Shown: piece after piece, positions 26,044 to 36,100 of the stretch
How the letters are laid out: each line of letters starts with the position of its first letter
Numbering within the stretch: the stretch's first letter is position 1
NCBI RefSeq assembly: GCF_028282165.1
Contig: NZ_JANQIM010000024.1
Location: forward strand, 120,126 to 184,125
Origin: Winogradskyella sp.
GTDB lineage: Bacteria > Bacteroidota > Bacteroidia > Flavobacteriales > Flavobacteriaceae
Length of the DNA stretch: 64,000 nt
Direction of reading: 5' to 3'
Notes under the pieces: model-generated
Told to the model about the DNA's origin: nothing
What the model saw: the letters and a program-made list of their open reading frames with translations, nothing else
The model's database searches: none
Translations under genes and position numbers: made by a program

Positions 26044-27786
26044 ATCTTCAATTTTGTTTTTTATTGATTTTGCGTCTAATTGAAAAAGTTCATGTAATTG
26101 GTTAACTGAACCGTGCTCAACAAATGTGTCTGGTAGACCCAAAACAGTTATTTGCTGCTTAAAGTTATATCTATTTGCATATGCTAAGATAGAACTACCA
26201 AAGCCACCTAAAGTAGTACCATCTTCGATTGTTACTACAGCGCTATAGTTCGTAAAAACTTCGTATAGTAAGTCTTCGTCTAATGGCTTTAAAAATTGCA
26301 TATCATAATGCGATACATCTAAATTAACAATGGCATCTTCAACTGTTTTAGCCATGGTTCCTATTGAAAGTACCGCAATTTGCTTACCTTTTTTAAGATA
26401 AGTACCTTTACCTATTTTAATTTTTTCAAAAGGTTTTTTCCAATCTAAAAGATGCCCTCTTCCTCTTGGATAGCGGATTGCGATAGGAAAATCTATACCC
26501 AATTGAACGGTATACATTATATTCCTCAGTGCTATAGCACTTCTAGGCGCAAAAATTACAAGATTAGGTATGCAATTGAGATAAGCCAAATCAAAAACAC
26601 CATGATGTGTAGCGCCGTCTTCACCTACCACTCCGGCACGATCCAAACAAAAAACAACAGGAAGGTTTTGTAAGGCGACATCATGTATCACTTGATCATA
26701 AGCGCGTTGTAAAAAGGTAGAATAGATATTACAAAATGGAATCATGCCTTGTGTTGCCATACCTGCTGCCAGAGTCACAGCATGTTGCTCAGCAATGCCT
26801 ACATCAAAAGCGCGCTCTGGAATTTTCTCCATCATATACTTTAAGGAACTACCAGTGGGCATGGCTGGAGTAATACCTATAATCTTTTTGTTTTTTAATG
26901 CCAGTTCAACTATCGTTTCACCGAATACGTCTTGATATTTTGGTGGTTGATTAGAACCTGATTTAGGAATGAGTTCCCCAGTATTGGCATTAAACTTTCC
27001 AGGCGCATGATATTTTACTTGATTTTTTTCAGCTTGTTCTAGGCCTTTCCCTTTGGTAGTAATGACATGTAAAAACTTTGGGCCACTTATGGTTTTAAGC
27101 CGCTTTAATTCTGAAATCAATAGTGATAAATCATGACCATCAATAGGGCCCGAATACTCAAAGTTTAAAGCTTCAAAAATATTATCCTGTTTTTGAGTGC
27201 CTTCTTTTACATTGGTTAAGTATTGCTTTAAAGCACCAACACTTGGATCGATACCAATAGCATTGTCATTAAGTATGACCAACAGATTTGCATCTGTGAC
27301 TCCTGCATGATTAAGACCTTCAAAAGCCATTCCACTAGCAATCGAAGCATCTCCAATCACTGCAATATGATGTTTGTCTTCGCTTTTTAATTGTGATGCA
27401 ATAGCCATTCCTAAAGTGGCTGAAATTGAAGTCGACGAATGCCCTACTCCAAAGGTGTCGTATTCGCTTTCACTGCGCTTGGGAAAGCCACTAATACCAT
27501 TGAGCTGTCTATTGGTCTCAAATATGCTCTTTCGCCCAGTTAAAATTTTATGGCCATAGGCTTGATGTCCAACATCCCAAATCAGTAAATCCTCGGGAGT
27601 GTTAAACACATAATGTAGTGCAATGGTCAATTCTACAACACCCAAACTCGCACCTAAATGGCCTTCTTTGGTGGCGACAATATTGATGATAAACTCACGT
27701 AACTCCTTGGCAAGCAGCGGTAAGTCCTCTGCCTTAAGTTGACGTAAATCTTGAGGAAGATCGATATGTTCTAAAAACTTTTTCAA
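26017..27786 (-). CDS. dxs: 1-deoxy-D-xylulose-5-phosphate synthase
   Basis: Thiamine-diphosphate enzyme joining pyruvate and glyceraldehyde 3-phosphate, first step of the MEP isoprenoid pathway. 589 residues, a little shorter than the usual ~620. Features: DVGHQAYGHKILTGR (His) near residue 72, the ThDP motif GDASIASGMAFEGLNHAG near 143, VGIAEQHAVTLAAGMA (catalytic Glu) near 327, and a C-terminal transketolase domain (IEDGTTLGGFG). Supplies precursors to the polyprenyl synthase encoded at 40057. Single gene, divergent from the tadA-like gene. Confidence 0.96.
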   Translation of the reverse strand: MKKFLEHIDLPQDLRQLKAEDLPLLAKELREFIINIVATKEGHLGASLGVVELTIALHYVFNTPEDLLIWDVGHQAYGHKILTGRKSIFETNRQLNGISGFPKRSESEYDTFGVGHSSTSISATLGMAIASQLKSEDKHHIAVIGDASIASGMAFEGLNHAGVTDANLLVILNDNAIGIDPSVGALKQYLTNVKEGTQKQDNIFEALNFEYSGPIDGHDLSLLISELKRLKTISGPKFLHVITTKGKGLEQAEKNQVKYHAPGKFNANTGELIPKSGSNQPPKYQDVFGETIVELALKNKKIIGITPAMPTGSSLKYMMEKIPERAFDVGIAEQHAVTLAAGMATQGMIPFCNIYSTFLQRAYDQVIHDVALQNLPVVFCLDRAGVVGEDGATHHGVFDLAYLNCIPNLVIFAPRSAIALRNIMYTVQLGIDFPIAIRYPRGRGHLLDWKKPFEKIKIGKGTYLKKGKQIAVLSIGTMAKTVEDAIVNLDVSHYDMQFLKPLDEDLLYEVFTNYSAVVTIEDGTTLGGFGSSILAYANRYNFKQQITVLGLPDTFVEHGSVNQLHELFQLDAKSIKNKIEDLIFVFNNS

Positions 27787-27848
27787 AGTACTGCAAATGT
27801 ACCATATAGAAATTATATTATTAGTTCAAATAGAATCGTATTTTTACA

Positions 27849-28301
27849 ATGATGATAAAGCCATACGACGATACCTATTTTATGCGGAAAGCGCTTCAGG
27901 AAGCTGAAGTCGCTTTTGAAAAGGGAGAAATTCCTGTGGGTGCCGTTATTGTGATCGAAGATAGAATTATTGCTAGAGCGCATAATCTCACAGAGCAGTT
28001 AAATGATGTCACCGCGCATGCTGAGATGCAGGCCATTACCTCTGCGGCAAACTTTTTAGGGGGTAAGTATTTAACTAAATGCACGCTTTACGTAACATTA
28101 GAGCCTTGCCAAATGTGTGCTGGTGCTTTATACTGGAGCCAGATTTCTAAAATTGTATATGCAGCTTCTGATGAAAAGCGCGGATTTAAGGTTATGGGCA
28201 CCAAGCTACACCCAAAAACAAAAGTGGTTGGTGGTATTTTGGCCGATGAAGCTTCAGTATTAATGAAACGTTTTTTTATAGAGAGACGTAATTTGAACTA
28301 A
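27849..28301 (+). CDS. tadA: Nucleoside deaminase, tRNA-adenosine deaminase (TadA) type
   Basis: Zinc deaminase that converts the wobble adenosine of tRNA-Arg to inosine. 150 residues. Motifs are TAHAEMQAIT (His and catalytic Glu) and LEPCQMCAGALYWSQI (two zinc Cys), with FMRKALQEAEVAFEKGEIPVGAV at the N-terminus as in TadA. Guanine deaminase-type relatives are an alternative, but the C-terminal VMKRFFIERR helix favours TadA. The start could be the second Met. The PrcB-like gene follows 14 bases later. Confidence 0.9.
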   Translation: MMIKPYDDTYFMRKALQEAEVAFEKGEIPVGAVIVIEDRIIARAHNLTEQLNDVTAHAEMQAITSAANFLGGKYLTKCTLYVTLEPCQMCAGALYWSQISKIVYAASDEKRGFKVMGTKLHPKTKVVGGILADEASVLMKRFFIERRNLN

Positions 28302-28315
28302 AAATCGATTTCAAA

Positions 28316-28771
28316 ATGAACAAAATTATAGTCATATTAATAGTATTACTTCCTTTGAGTTGCAAGACTAAAGTCAATAATTCTAAAATGAAGGACAGTA
28401 AAACGAGTACCTTAATCGCTAAAGGGGATCTTTACGGTTCTGGAGCAGAAGGTATTGAAAAACAAAACATAGTGATTTCTAACCGAAAAGACTGGGACGA
28501 TTTATTAGAGAAAATGAATTCTGTAAACAATGTGTCTGATAGTTTTTCAGAGACTGAAATAGATTTTTCAAAATTTAAGGTAATCGCTGTTTTTGACGAA
28601 GTGAAGACTACAGGTGGTCACAGTATAGAATTAAATATTACAGAGCATAAAGATAGTGTTTTAGTGGAGGTGGTACACAAATCTCCAGAAGGGATGGCTA
28701 CCACTGTTTTGACCCAACCGTATTATATAACTAAGATTATGAAAAACGATTTGCCAATACGTTTTAAGTAA
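28316..28771 (+). CDS. PrcB-like C-terminal-domain lipoprotein
   Basis: 151-residue predicted lipoprotein (signal ending LLPLSCKTK). The body matches the PrcB C-terminal-type fold found in many flavobacterial lipoproteins: NRKDWDDLLEKMN, DFSKFKVIAVFDEVKTTGGHSIELNI and TTVLTQPYYITKIMKNDLPIRF. Named after a subunit of a spirochaete protease complex; no such protease is adjacent. The function is unknown, possibly a periplasmic protease-associated or inhibitor-like role. Likely co-transcribed with tadA. Confidence 0.8.
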   Translation: MNKIIVILIVLLPLSCKTKVNNSKMKDSKTSTLIAKGDLYGSGAEGIEKQNIVISNRKDWDDLLEKMNSVNNVSDSFSETEIDFSKFKVIAVFDEVKTTGGHSIELNITEHKDSVLVEVVHKSPEGMATTVLTQPYYITKIMKNDLPIRFK

Positions 28772-28871
28772 ATATTCTTGAGATCCAGCTGTAAAAGTGG
28801 GATTAGTTCAACCATCTGTTTTGAATGCATTGCCGTGCAACTTTTCAAAACAAAGTTTCACTAAATAAAAA

Positions 28872-28894
28872 ACGCCCAACCAAAGGTTGAGCGT
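28872..28894 (-). terminator. Terminator of the cold-shock gene
   Basis: Arms ACGCCCAACC and GGTTGAGCGT (one mismatch) around AAA. Read on the minus strand it is followed by TTTTTTATTT, right after the cold-shock gene. Confidence 0.85.
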
Positions 28895-28915
28895 GGAAAC
28901 TAATAAGATATATTC

Positions 28916-29107
28916 TTATAGTACCTGCACATTTGCAGCTACTTTGCCTTTTCTGCCTTCTTCTTCTGTGTATTCTACATTATCACCTTCGCGTAATTCT
29001 ACACCATTGAGATTTGATACATGTACGAAGATGTCCTTTCCTGTTTCTTCGTTGGTAATGAATCCATATCCTTTGGAATCATTGAAAAATTTAACTGTTC
29101 CAGTCAT
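28916..29107 (-). CDS. Cold-shock protein (CspA family)
   Basis: 63-residue single cold-shock domain that binds single-stranded RNA or DNA and melts RNA structures. RNP1-like KGYGFITNE and RNP2-like KDIFVHVSNL are intact, followed by GDNVEYTEEEGRKGKVAANVQ. Upstream on the minus strand is a near-consensus promoter (TACCTTTA) and a ~40-base AT-rich leader. Monocistronic with its own terminator. Confidence 0.96.
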   Translation of the reverse strand: MTGTVKFFNDSKGYGFITNEETGKDIFVHVSNLNGVELREGDNVEYTEEEGRKGKVAANVQVL

Positions 29108-29197
29108 TATAAATAAATAAAAATTAAAGTGTAAAGGTACAGTTATTTATTTCACCAATCAGAAATAAGGCACTTTATTTCAAAAAGTTACAATTTC

Positions 29198-29443
29198 TTA
29201 ATACTTGTGACGCTTTTGATTTTCTCTCATTTTTTCAAGGTTTTCCTTTGTTAGCATGTAGTCTTTTACATCTTTTCCTTTCCATCTGTAGTAGGAAAAT
29301 AAAGGAAATACAACCAAAAAAAGTCCAAGTACGCCAAAACCAATAAGTTTTTTTGAGTAGTCAACCTCTAAAATAAAACCACAAACAATACTTGTTAGGG
29401 AAGCAATAAAAGCAATTAGTGTGATGATGTGAATAGGTTTCAT
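29198..29443 (-). CDS. Small two-span membrane protein
   Basis: 81 residues from ATG at 29443, with two hydrophobic segments (HIITLIAFIASLTSIVCGFIL and IGFGVLGLFLVVFPLFSYY) and a charged tail (WKGKDVKDYMLTKENLEKMRENQKRHKY). The longer frame starts at a TTG within a dispersed-repeat sequence, so I moved the start. It follows the CLC gene on the same strand by 50 bases and may be co-transcribed. Function unknown. Confidence 0.75.
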   Translation of the reverse strand: MKPIHIITLIAFIASLTSIVCGFILEVDYSKKLIGFGVLGLFLVVFPLFSYYRWKGKDVKDYMLTKENLEKMRENQKRHKY

Positions 29444-29456
29444 ATTAAAGCAATAG

Positions 29457-29478
29457 GTTTCGACTACGTTCAACCTAA
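29457..29478. repeat. Dispersed-repeat copy (GTTTCGACTACGTTCAACCT)
   Basis: Matches the sequence at 63838-63862 in the core CGACT(A/G)CG(T/C)TCAAC. Here it lies between the CLC gene and the small membrane-protein gene. Confidence 0.45.
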
Positions 29479-29493
29479 AATTTGTTGAACGAT

Positions 29494-31275
29494 TTAAGAT
29501 GTAAAGTTAATCAATTCGCGACGATAAGCCGTAAGTAGTTTTGATTTTGATACAAATCCATAATACTTCTTGTCTTTGATAACGGGTAAGTTCCAGGCAC
29601 TAGAGGATTGAAATTTATTCATCACAAGTTGCATAGAATCGGTTTCATAATAAATGATTTCAGGTGGTTTTTGCATAAAGGTTTCCACAGTAGTGGAGTC
29701 ATAAAGCGTTGGGTCGAACATTACAGATCGAATACTGTCTAACTGAATAATTCCCATAAAGTTTTGTTCTTCATCAATAACAGGGAACAAATTTCTATTC
29801 GACTTTGAAACACCTTTTTTCAGCATGTCTCCTAAAGTCATCTCAGGATTTAGGGTAACGAAGTCTTGTTCAATAACTGCGTCGAGCTTCATAAGTGTCA
29901 GTACACTTTTATCCTTATTTTGGGTTAATAATGCACCTTTTTCTAATAATTCTTTGGTATAAATGGTATGGTCGAGTCCATTTTTGTTAATGATAAACGA
30001 CATAGATGACGTAATCATTAAAGGTACAAATAGCTCATAGCCACCTGTAATTTCGGCGATCAAAAAAATTGCAGTTAGCGGTGCATGAAGCACACCAGCA
30101 ATAAGACCTGCCATACCAATTAATGTAAAATTAGCTTCGGACACCGAAAAGCCTAATCCGCAATTGTTAATCACTTTTGCGACCACATTGCCTAAGGCAC
30201 TGCCCATTACCAATGAGGGAATGATAATTCCACCAGTTCCACCAGCTACAAAAGTTGTGGTCATTGCAATAGCTTTAAAGATGGTAATGCCAAAAAGCAA
30301 CCCAATAACTATCCAGATATTATCCAAGTGTTGGTCAAAAGGTGTATTTCCCAGTGCTTCAATATCGTTTCCTATCATTAAGTTGTTGATAAAACCAAAC
30401 CCTTCACCATAGAGTGGTGGAATGAAAAATAACATAACACCGATGGCGAGTCCGCCTATAATGAGCTTTTGCCGTGCTGATTTAAACCGATTGAAAAATG
30501 AAGTTATTCCAAAATATATTTTCGAAAAATAAATAGAGGCGATTCCTGTTCCAATACCTAATAAGATGTAGAATAATGTGTCTTTTATAGCAAACTTATC
30601 TGTAACATTAAAATCGAAAAGTACACTATCACCCAAAAAGAAATAAGAGGTAATTACTGATGAAACCGATGCTATTAAAAGTGGTAATAAAGAAGCAAAA
30701 GTCAAATCCAAACTAAAGACTTCAATGGCAAAAATTATAGCAGCTATAGGAGATTTAAAAATGGATGCTATGGCACCTGCAGCCGCACAGGCTATAAGTA
30801 AGCTTCTTGTTTTACGATCAATATGCAATAAACGACTTACGTTAGAACTCAATGCAGATGCTGAAGCAATGGCTGGTCCCAACAGCCCTACAGAACCTCC
30901 AAAACCTACGGTTAACGGTGCTGTTATTAGCGGTAAATAGATGTTTCGTTTATGAATGATTCCATCGCGTTTCGATAAGGCAAATAGAATAGATGGAATG
31001 GCATGTTTACTTGGTTGTTTTGAAATGTACCTAACAAATAAGTAGACCAAAAAGAGACCAACAATAGGAAGAATGAAATAGATGCTATTTTCTGAAAGAA
31101 TAACACCTTTTTCAAAAACAGCTTCAATGGCAAAAGTGATGTTTTTTATAAAAACTGAAATCAAACCTGCTAACAGTCCAATAATTAAACTCAATAAAAA
31201 CAAGAAGTTTTTTTCGGAGATGTGCTTATATCTCCAAATATGCAAGCGTTTAAATAAGTTGGATTTAGTTGGCAT
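29494..31275 (-). CDS. CLC-type chloride channel/antiporter with CBS domains
   Basis: 593-residue membrane protein. The CLC core has GFGGSVGLLGPAIASASALSS (the GxxGPE-like site, here GLLGPA), the helix-dipole motif GGTGGIIIPSLVMGSALG near residue 345 and LIGMAGLIAGVLHAPLTAIFLIAE near residue 390. The C-terminal ~130 residues form two CBS domains (VIEQDFVTLNPEMTLGDML, VETFMQKPPEIIYYETDSM). The gating-glutamate position reads GLLGPA instead of GxEGP, so it may be channel-like or fluoride-type rather than a classic H+/Cl- exchanger; that is inference. A terminator separates it from aspS. Confidence 0.93.
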   Translation of the reverse strand: MPTKSNLFKRLHIWRYKHISEKNFLFLLSLIIGLLAGLISVFIKNITFAIEAVFEKGVILSENSIYFILPIVGLFLVYLFVRYISKQPSKHAIPSILFALSKRDGIIHKRNIYLPLITAPLTVGFGGSVGLLGPAIASASALSSNVSRLLHIDRKTRSLLIACAAAGAIASIFKSPIAAIIFAIEVFSLDLTFASLLPLLIASVSSVITSYFFLGDSVLFDFNVTDKFAIKDTLFYILLGIGTGIASIYFSKIYFGITSFFNRFKSARQKLIIGGLAIGVMLFFIPPLYGEGFGFINNLMIGNDIEALGNTPFDQHLDNIWIVIGLLFGITIFKAIAMTTTFVAGGTGGIIIPSLVMGSALGNVVAKVINNCGLGFSVSEANFTLIGMAGLIAGVLHAPLTAIFLIAEITGGYELFVPLMITSSMSFIINKNGLDHTIYTKELLEKGALLTQNKDKSVLTLMKLDAVIEQDFVTLNPEMTLGDMLKKGVSKSNRNLFPVIDEEQNFMGIIQLDSIRSVMFDPTLYDSTTVETFMQKPPEIIYYETDSMQLVMNKFQSSSAWNLPVIKDKKYYGFVSKSKLLTAYRRELINFTS

Positions 31276-31294
31276 AGCTTAAATCTAACAAAAA

Positions 31295-31315
31295 AATCCT
31301 GCTTTTTGCAGGATT
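31295..31315 (-). terminator. Terminator-like hairpin between CLC and aspS
   Basis: AATCCTGC and GCAGGATT pair around TTTTT. On the minus strand the T-run follows the stem, directly after aspS. Confidence 0.8.
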
Positions 31316-31321
31316 CAATTC

Positions 31322-33076
31322 TTAGGATTTTAAATTCAATTTTAAATTGAGTTCCTCAAGTTGTTCGTCATCTATGGGTGCTGGTGCATCGATCATTACA
31401 TCTCGTCCCGAATTATTTTTTGGGAAAGCGATAAAATCCCTAATGGTTTCTTGGCCTCCTAATATAGCCACCAATCTATCGAGCCCAAAGGCAATACCTC
31501 CATGTGGTGGTGCTCCGTATTCAAAAGCATCCATTAAGAACCCAAACTGTGCTCTTGCTTCTTCTTCCGAGAATCCTAAGTGCTTTAACATGATGGCTTG
31601 GGTGGGTTTATCGTGGATACGAATTGAACCACCTCCTATTTCATTTCCATTCAATACCAAATCATAAGCATTAGCTTTAACATCACCAGGATTTGTGTCC
31701 AATAATTCTAATTGACTAGGTTTTGGTGAGGTAAACGGATGGTGCATAGCGTGATAGCGTTCAGTATCTTCGTCCCATTCCAATAATGGAAAATCCATAA
31801 CCCAAAGTGGCGCAAACTCGTCTGATTTGCGTAGGCCTAATCGCTCTGCTAATTCCATACGTAAGGCACTTAGCTGTGGTCTAACCTTATTGGTCTCACC
31901 AGAAAGCACACAGATTAAATCACCGGCTTTGGCTCCAGTAACTTCTGCCCATTTTGCTAAATCCTCTTGGTCGTAGAATTTATCTACTGAAGACTTGTAG
32001 GTGCCATCATCATTACATCGACAATAGACCATGCCCAAAGCGCCTATTTGCGGTCGTTTTACCCAATCAATGAGCTTGTCGATTTCTTTTCTGGTATAAC
32101 TGTTTCCTCCAGGAATAGCGATACCAACCACCAATTCGGCAGAGTTGAACACCTTAAAATCCTTATGTTGGGTAACCTCATTTAGTTCGCCGAATTCCAT
32201 CCCAAATCTAATGTCTGGTTTGTCATTGCCATACAAACGCATGGCATCATCGTAAAGCATTCTTGGGAATTTGTCAACGTCAACACCATTAATTTCCTTT
32301 AAAAGGTGACGTGTTAAGCCTTCAAACGTATTTAAGATATCTTCTTGTTCTACAAAGGCCATTTCACAGTCTATCTGTGTAAACTCTGGCTGACGATCGG
32401 CACGTAAGTCTTCATCCCTAAAGCATTTTACAATCTGGAAATACTTATCCATACCGCCTACCATCAGTAATTGCTTGAAGGTTTGTGGCGATTGTGGTAA
32501 GGCATAAAACTGGCCTTCGTTCATGCGCGAGGGCACTACAAAATCGCGTGCACCTTCAGGTGTGGATTTTATAAGATAAGGAGTTTCGACTTCAATGAAT
32601 CCTTCATTAGATAAATAGTTTCTGACGGCTTGAGCCACTTTATGCCTAAAGATCAAACTTTCTTTTACAGGGTTACGGCGAATATCCAAGTAACGATATT
32701 TCATGCGTAAATCATCTCCCCCATCTGTGTTGTCTTCAATAGTAAACGGAGGAACTAAAGAATTATTTAAAACTGTCAACTCCGATACTAGAACTTCAAT
32801 ATCTCCTGTTGGAATATTTGGGTTCTTTGAAGCACGTTCTTGAACTTTTCCTTTAACTTGTATTACAAACTCACGCCCTAATTTTTGAGCTTGCTCCATT
32901 AAGTCCTTTGAAGTCTGATCTTCATCAAAATAAAGTTGGGTTATGCCATAACGATCTCTAAGATCTACATAAATCATAAACCCTTTATCCCTAACACCTT
33001 GTACCCAACCTGCCAGTGTAACTTCTCTATTGCTACTAGTGACTCTTAATTCGCCACAATTATGACTTCTATACAT
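31322..33076 (-). CDS. aspS: Aspartate-tRNA ligase
   Basis: Class II aminoacyl-tRNA synthetase charging tRNA-Asp. 584 residues, the length of the bacterial-type enzyme. An N-terminal OB-fold anticodon domain ([27 protein letters not shown]) is followed by catalytic motif 2 ([18 protein letters not shown]) near residue 210, a GAD insertion (about 290-410) and motif 3 ([15 protein letters not shown]) near residue 540. The ATG at 33076 ([11 protein letters not shown]) is the start; the longer frame begins at a TTG inside the promoter TAAATTTG. Confidence 0.97.
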   Translation of the reverse strand: MYRSHNCGELRVTSSNREVTLAGWVQGVRDKGFMIYVDLRDRYGITQLYFDEDQTSKDLMEQAQKLGREFVIQVKGKVQERASKNPNIPTGDIEVLVSELTVLNNSLVPPFTIEDNTDGGDDLRMKYRYLDIRRNPVKESLIFRHKVAQAVRNYLSNEGFIEVETPYLIKSTPEGARDFVVPSRMNEGQFYALPQSPQTFKQLLMVGGMDKYFQIVKCFRDEDLRADRQPEFTQIDCEMAFVEQEDILNTFEGLTRHLLKEINGVDVDKFPRMLYDDAMRLYGNDKPDIRFGMEFGELNEVTQHKDFKVFNSAELVVGIAIPGGNSYTRKEIDKLIDWVKRPQIGALGMVYCRCNDDGTYKSSVDKFYDQEDLAKWAEVTGAKAGDLICVLSGETNKVRPQLSALRMELAERLGLRKSDEFAPLWVMDFPLLEWDEDTERYHAMHHPFTSPKPSQLELLDTNPGDVKANAYDLVLNGNEIGGGSIRIHDKPTQAIMLKHLGFSEEEARAQFGFLMDAFEYGAPPHGGIAFGLDRLVAILGGQETIRDFIAFPKNNSGRDVMIDAPAPIDDEQLEELNLKLNLKS

Positions 33077-33094
33077 ATGAAAAAATTGATCCTG

Positions 33095-33102
33095 CAAATT
33101 TA
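33095..33102 (-). promoter_or_regulatory. Bacteroidota -7 promoter element of aspS
   Basis: Read on the minus strand, TAAATTTG matches TAnnTTTG, 19 bases upstream of the aspS ATG. It overlaps the TTG that would be the start of a longer frame. Confidence 0.6.
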
Positions 33103-33124
33103 ATTAACTTAAAGACAAAAAAAT

Positions 33125-33153
33125 AAAAAAGCCCTAACAATTGTTGGGGCTTT
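33125..33153 (-). terminator. Terminator of the efflux operon
   Basis: AAAGCCCTAACAA pairs with TTGTTGGGGCTTT (one G-T wobble) and T-runs follow on the minus strand, just past the RND gene stop. Confidence 0.85.
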
Positions 33154-33173
33154 ACTAAATATTTGTTCAATTA

Positions 33174-36100
33174 TTATTTATCTAGTACGAGTTGTAAATC
33201 GTCTTCAACTTCTACTGGTTCAGATTGAGGAGACTTGCTAAATAAGCCCTTTATCCATAATTTGAATCGTGTGATGAGGTAAAACAAAATAGGCACTACA
33301 ATTAGGGTTAAAAACGTTGCGATGAATAGTCCGTAAATAACGGTCCATGCTAATGGTCCCCAAAAAATAACATTATCGCCACCAACATAAATGTTTGGGT
33401 CTAAATCTGACAATAATGTGAAGAAATTTATGTTTAAACCAGTTGCTAGTGGAATTAAGCCTAAAATGGTGGTGATTGCCGTTAATAATACAGGTCGTAA
33501 ACGCGCTTTGCCTCCTTTGATAATAGCCTCTAACAAATCCTTATTGGGGAGATTTTCATCATCATTAAGGTCTAATTCAATCTTTTTACGATCTATGAGC
33601 AATTGGGTATAGTCCAGAAGCACCACACCGTTGTTAACAACAATACCGGCGAGAGATATAATGCCCATCATGGTCATCATGATTACAAATGGGCTGCCTG
33701 TAGCTACGATGCCTCCAAAAACGCCAATTAAGCTTAAGAAAATAGCCAACATAATAATTCCTGGCTTTGAAATGGAATTGAACTGAAAAATCAAAAGAAA
33801 GAATATTAATCCCAAACCTATAAAAAAAGCACTCATTAAAAACGCTTGCTGTTTGTTTTGCTCTTCAATCTCACCAGTATAATTGATTTTAATGCCATTA
33901 GGCATACCTTCAAAATTTTCCATTTCCTTCTGAATTTTGGAAACAGCTAACGCCGCATTTCCACCTTGAGCTAATGCCGAATATAGTAGTACGACTCTAT
34001 TTGTATTTTTGTGCTTAATGGCACTAAACCCAGAAGAATTGTTTTGTTTGGCTACCGCAGAAACGGGAATTTCTTTGATTTGGCCAGAAGCCATATCCCT
34101 AAATGTAATCTTTTGGTTAAAAAGAGCACTTGTGTTGTATCGGTCGTTTTTATTAAAGCGTACGTAGATATCATAATCTTCGCCACTTTCTTTGTAAATA
34201 CCTGCTTTTGCTCCAAATATAGAATTACGCAATTGCTGCCCTACTTGGCCAGCACTTACTCCCAGTTCACCAGCCTTTTCACGGTCAACTTGCACAAGCA
34301 TAGCGGGTTTAGATTTATTGACATCGATTTTTAATTCGTCAATACCTTCAATATTTTTTGAATTAATAAAATCGCGCATGCGTTCGGCAGTTGAGATAAG
34401 CTCCGCATAATCATCACCTCGCAATTCTAAACTTATAGGGAAACCAGCAGGAGGACCAACGGCATCTTTTTCGACCGAAATAGTAACACCTGGATAAATG
34501 CCTTTAAGCCCGTCCTGTACTTTTTTGAGTAAAACATTACTATCAGCACCATCACGGAACTTGTATTCGCGCATGGTGGCAGTAATTTTGCCTCTGTGTG
34601 GTAACTCTGCTTCAGAGCCGCCATCCGTTTCGGGATTTCCTGCACCTTCACCAACCTGCGATACTGCACTTTCGGTTAAGAAATTAAAGCCACTGCCGTC
34701 AATATAAGCCTCGTCTTTTATAATATCGTAGACCTGTTGCTCTATTTGCTTGGTAATGATGTTTGTTTCTTTGATATCAGTACCTTCGGGATATTCTATA
34801 TATACTATAATCTGATTAGGTGTATTGTCTGGGAAAAACTCCACTTTGGTACGTTGGCTACCAACAGATGCCCCAAATCCTATAAAAGCTACGATTAGGA
34901 GTATAAAAGTACCAACCGCTATGAGCACAGGTTTTTTCCCGCTTAAAGCTGTTCGCAAGGTTTTTTCATACAAAAGCTCAAAGCGAGGCAATACTTTGTC
35001 TTGAAATCCAACAGACCAAGACCTCAAAAAGAGTCTGTATATCCATATAAGTATGACAGATACAATCATAAGTGTACCCAAGCCTCTATAAGCGCCTCCA
35101 AATAGTGCAATAAGCAGCCCGATAGAACCTACGATAAGACTTATGGTAATTATATTTTTTAAAGGCATTTCTTTGTCTTCCGTGGTCATGTAACGCGATA
35201 CAAGTACCGAATTAAAAAATATGGCTACAAAGAGTGAAGAGCCTAGCACCACAGACAAGGTGACGGGAAAGTAAATCATAAATTGCCCCATAACGCCTGG
35301 CCATAATCCTAAGGGAACAAAGGCAGCAACTGTTGTTGCTGTAGAAATAATGATTGGAAACGCAATTTCTCCAATTCCCTTTTTAGCAGCTTCTACCCGA
35401 GGCATGCCTTCACTCATTAATCGATAAACGTTTTCTACCACTACAATACCATTATCTACCAGCATTCCTAAGCCCATGATTAAACCAAACAAAATCATGG
35501 TATTCATGGTGTATCCGAACAGGTTTAAAATAGTGAGCGACATAAACATGGACATGGGTATGGCAAACCCAACAAACAGAGCGTTTTTAAAACCTAAAAA
35601 GAACATTAACACCGTAACGACGAGGATAATACCAAATATGATATTGTTCACTAAATCGTCTACTTGACCAATAGTTTTAGAGGATTGATCATTGGCAATG
35701 GTAAGCCTTAAGTCTTTTGGGAATACGTTTTCTTCAGCATTTTTAACAATGTCCCTAATTTTATCCGCAGCATCAACCATGTTTTTCCCAGAACGCTTCT
35801 TAACATCTAACATAACGACCTCATCTCCAAATTCACGCGCGTAGGTGGTTTTATCTTCGTCTTTAAAAGTTACTTTTGCAATATCCTTTAAATAAATGGG
35901 ATTGTTGTTTTCAGATTTGACGACAAAATCGTTGAGCTCCTTAGGGTCTTCTATTTCGCCTAAAATTCTAATCGTACGTCTTTGACCACTGGTAATAAGG
36001 TTACCTGCAGACATAGTTACGTTTTCATTTTGTATGGTATTTATAACATCGTCAAAGCTTACTTTTGCTGCCATCATTTTATAGATGTCTACTGCAACTT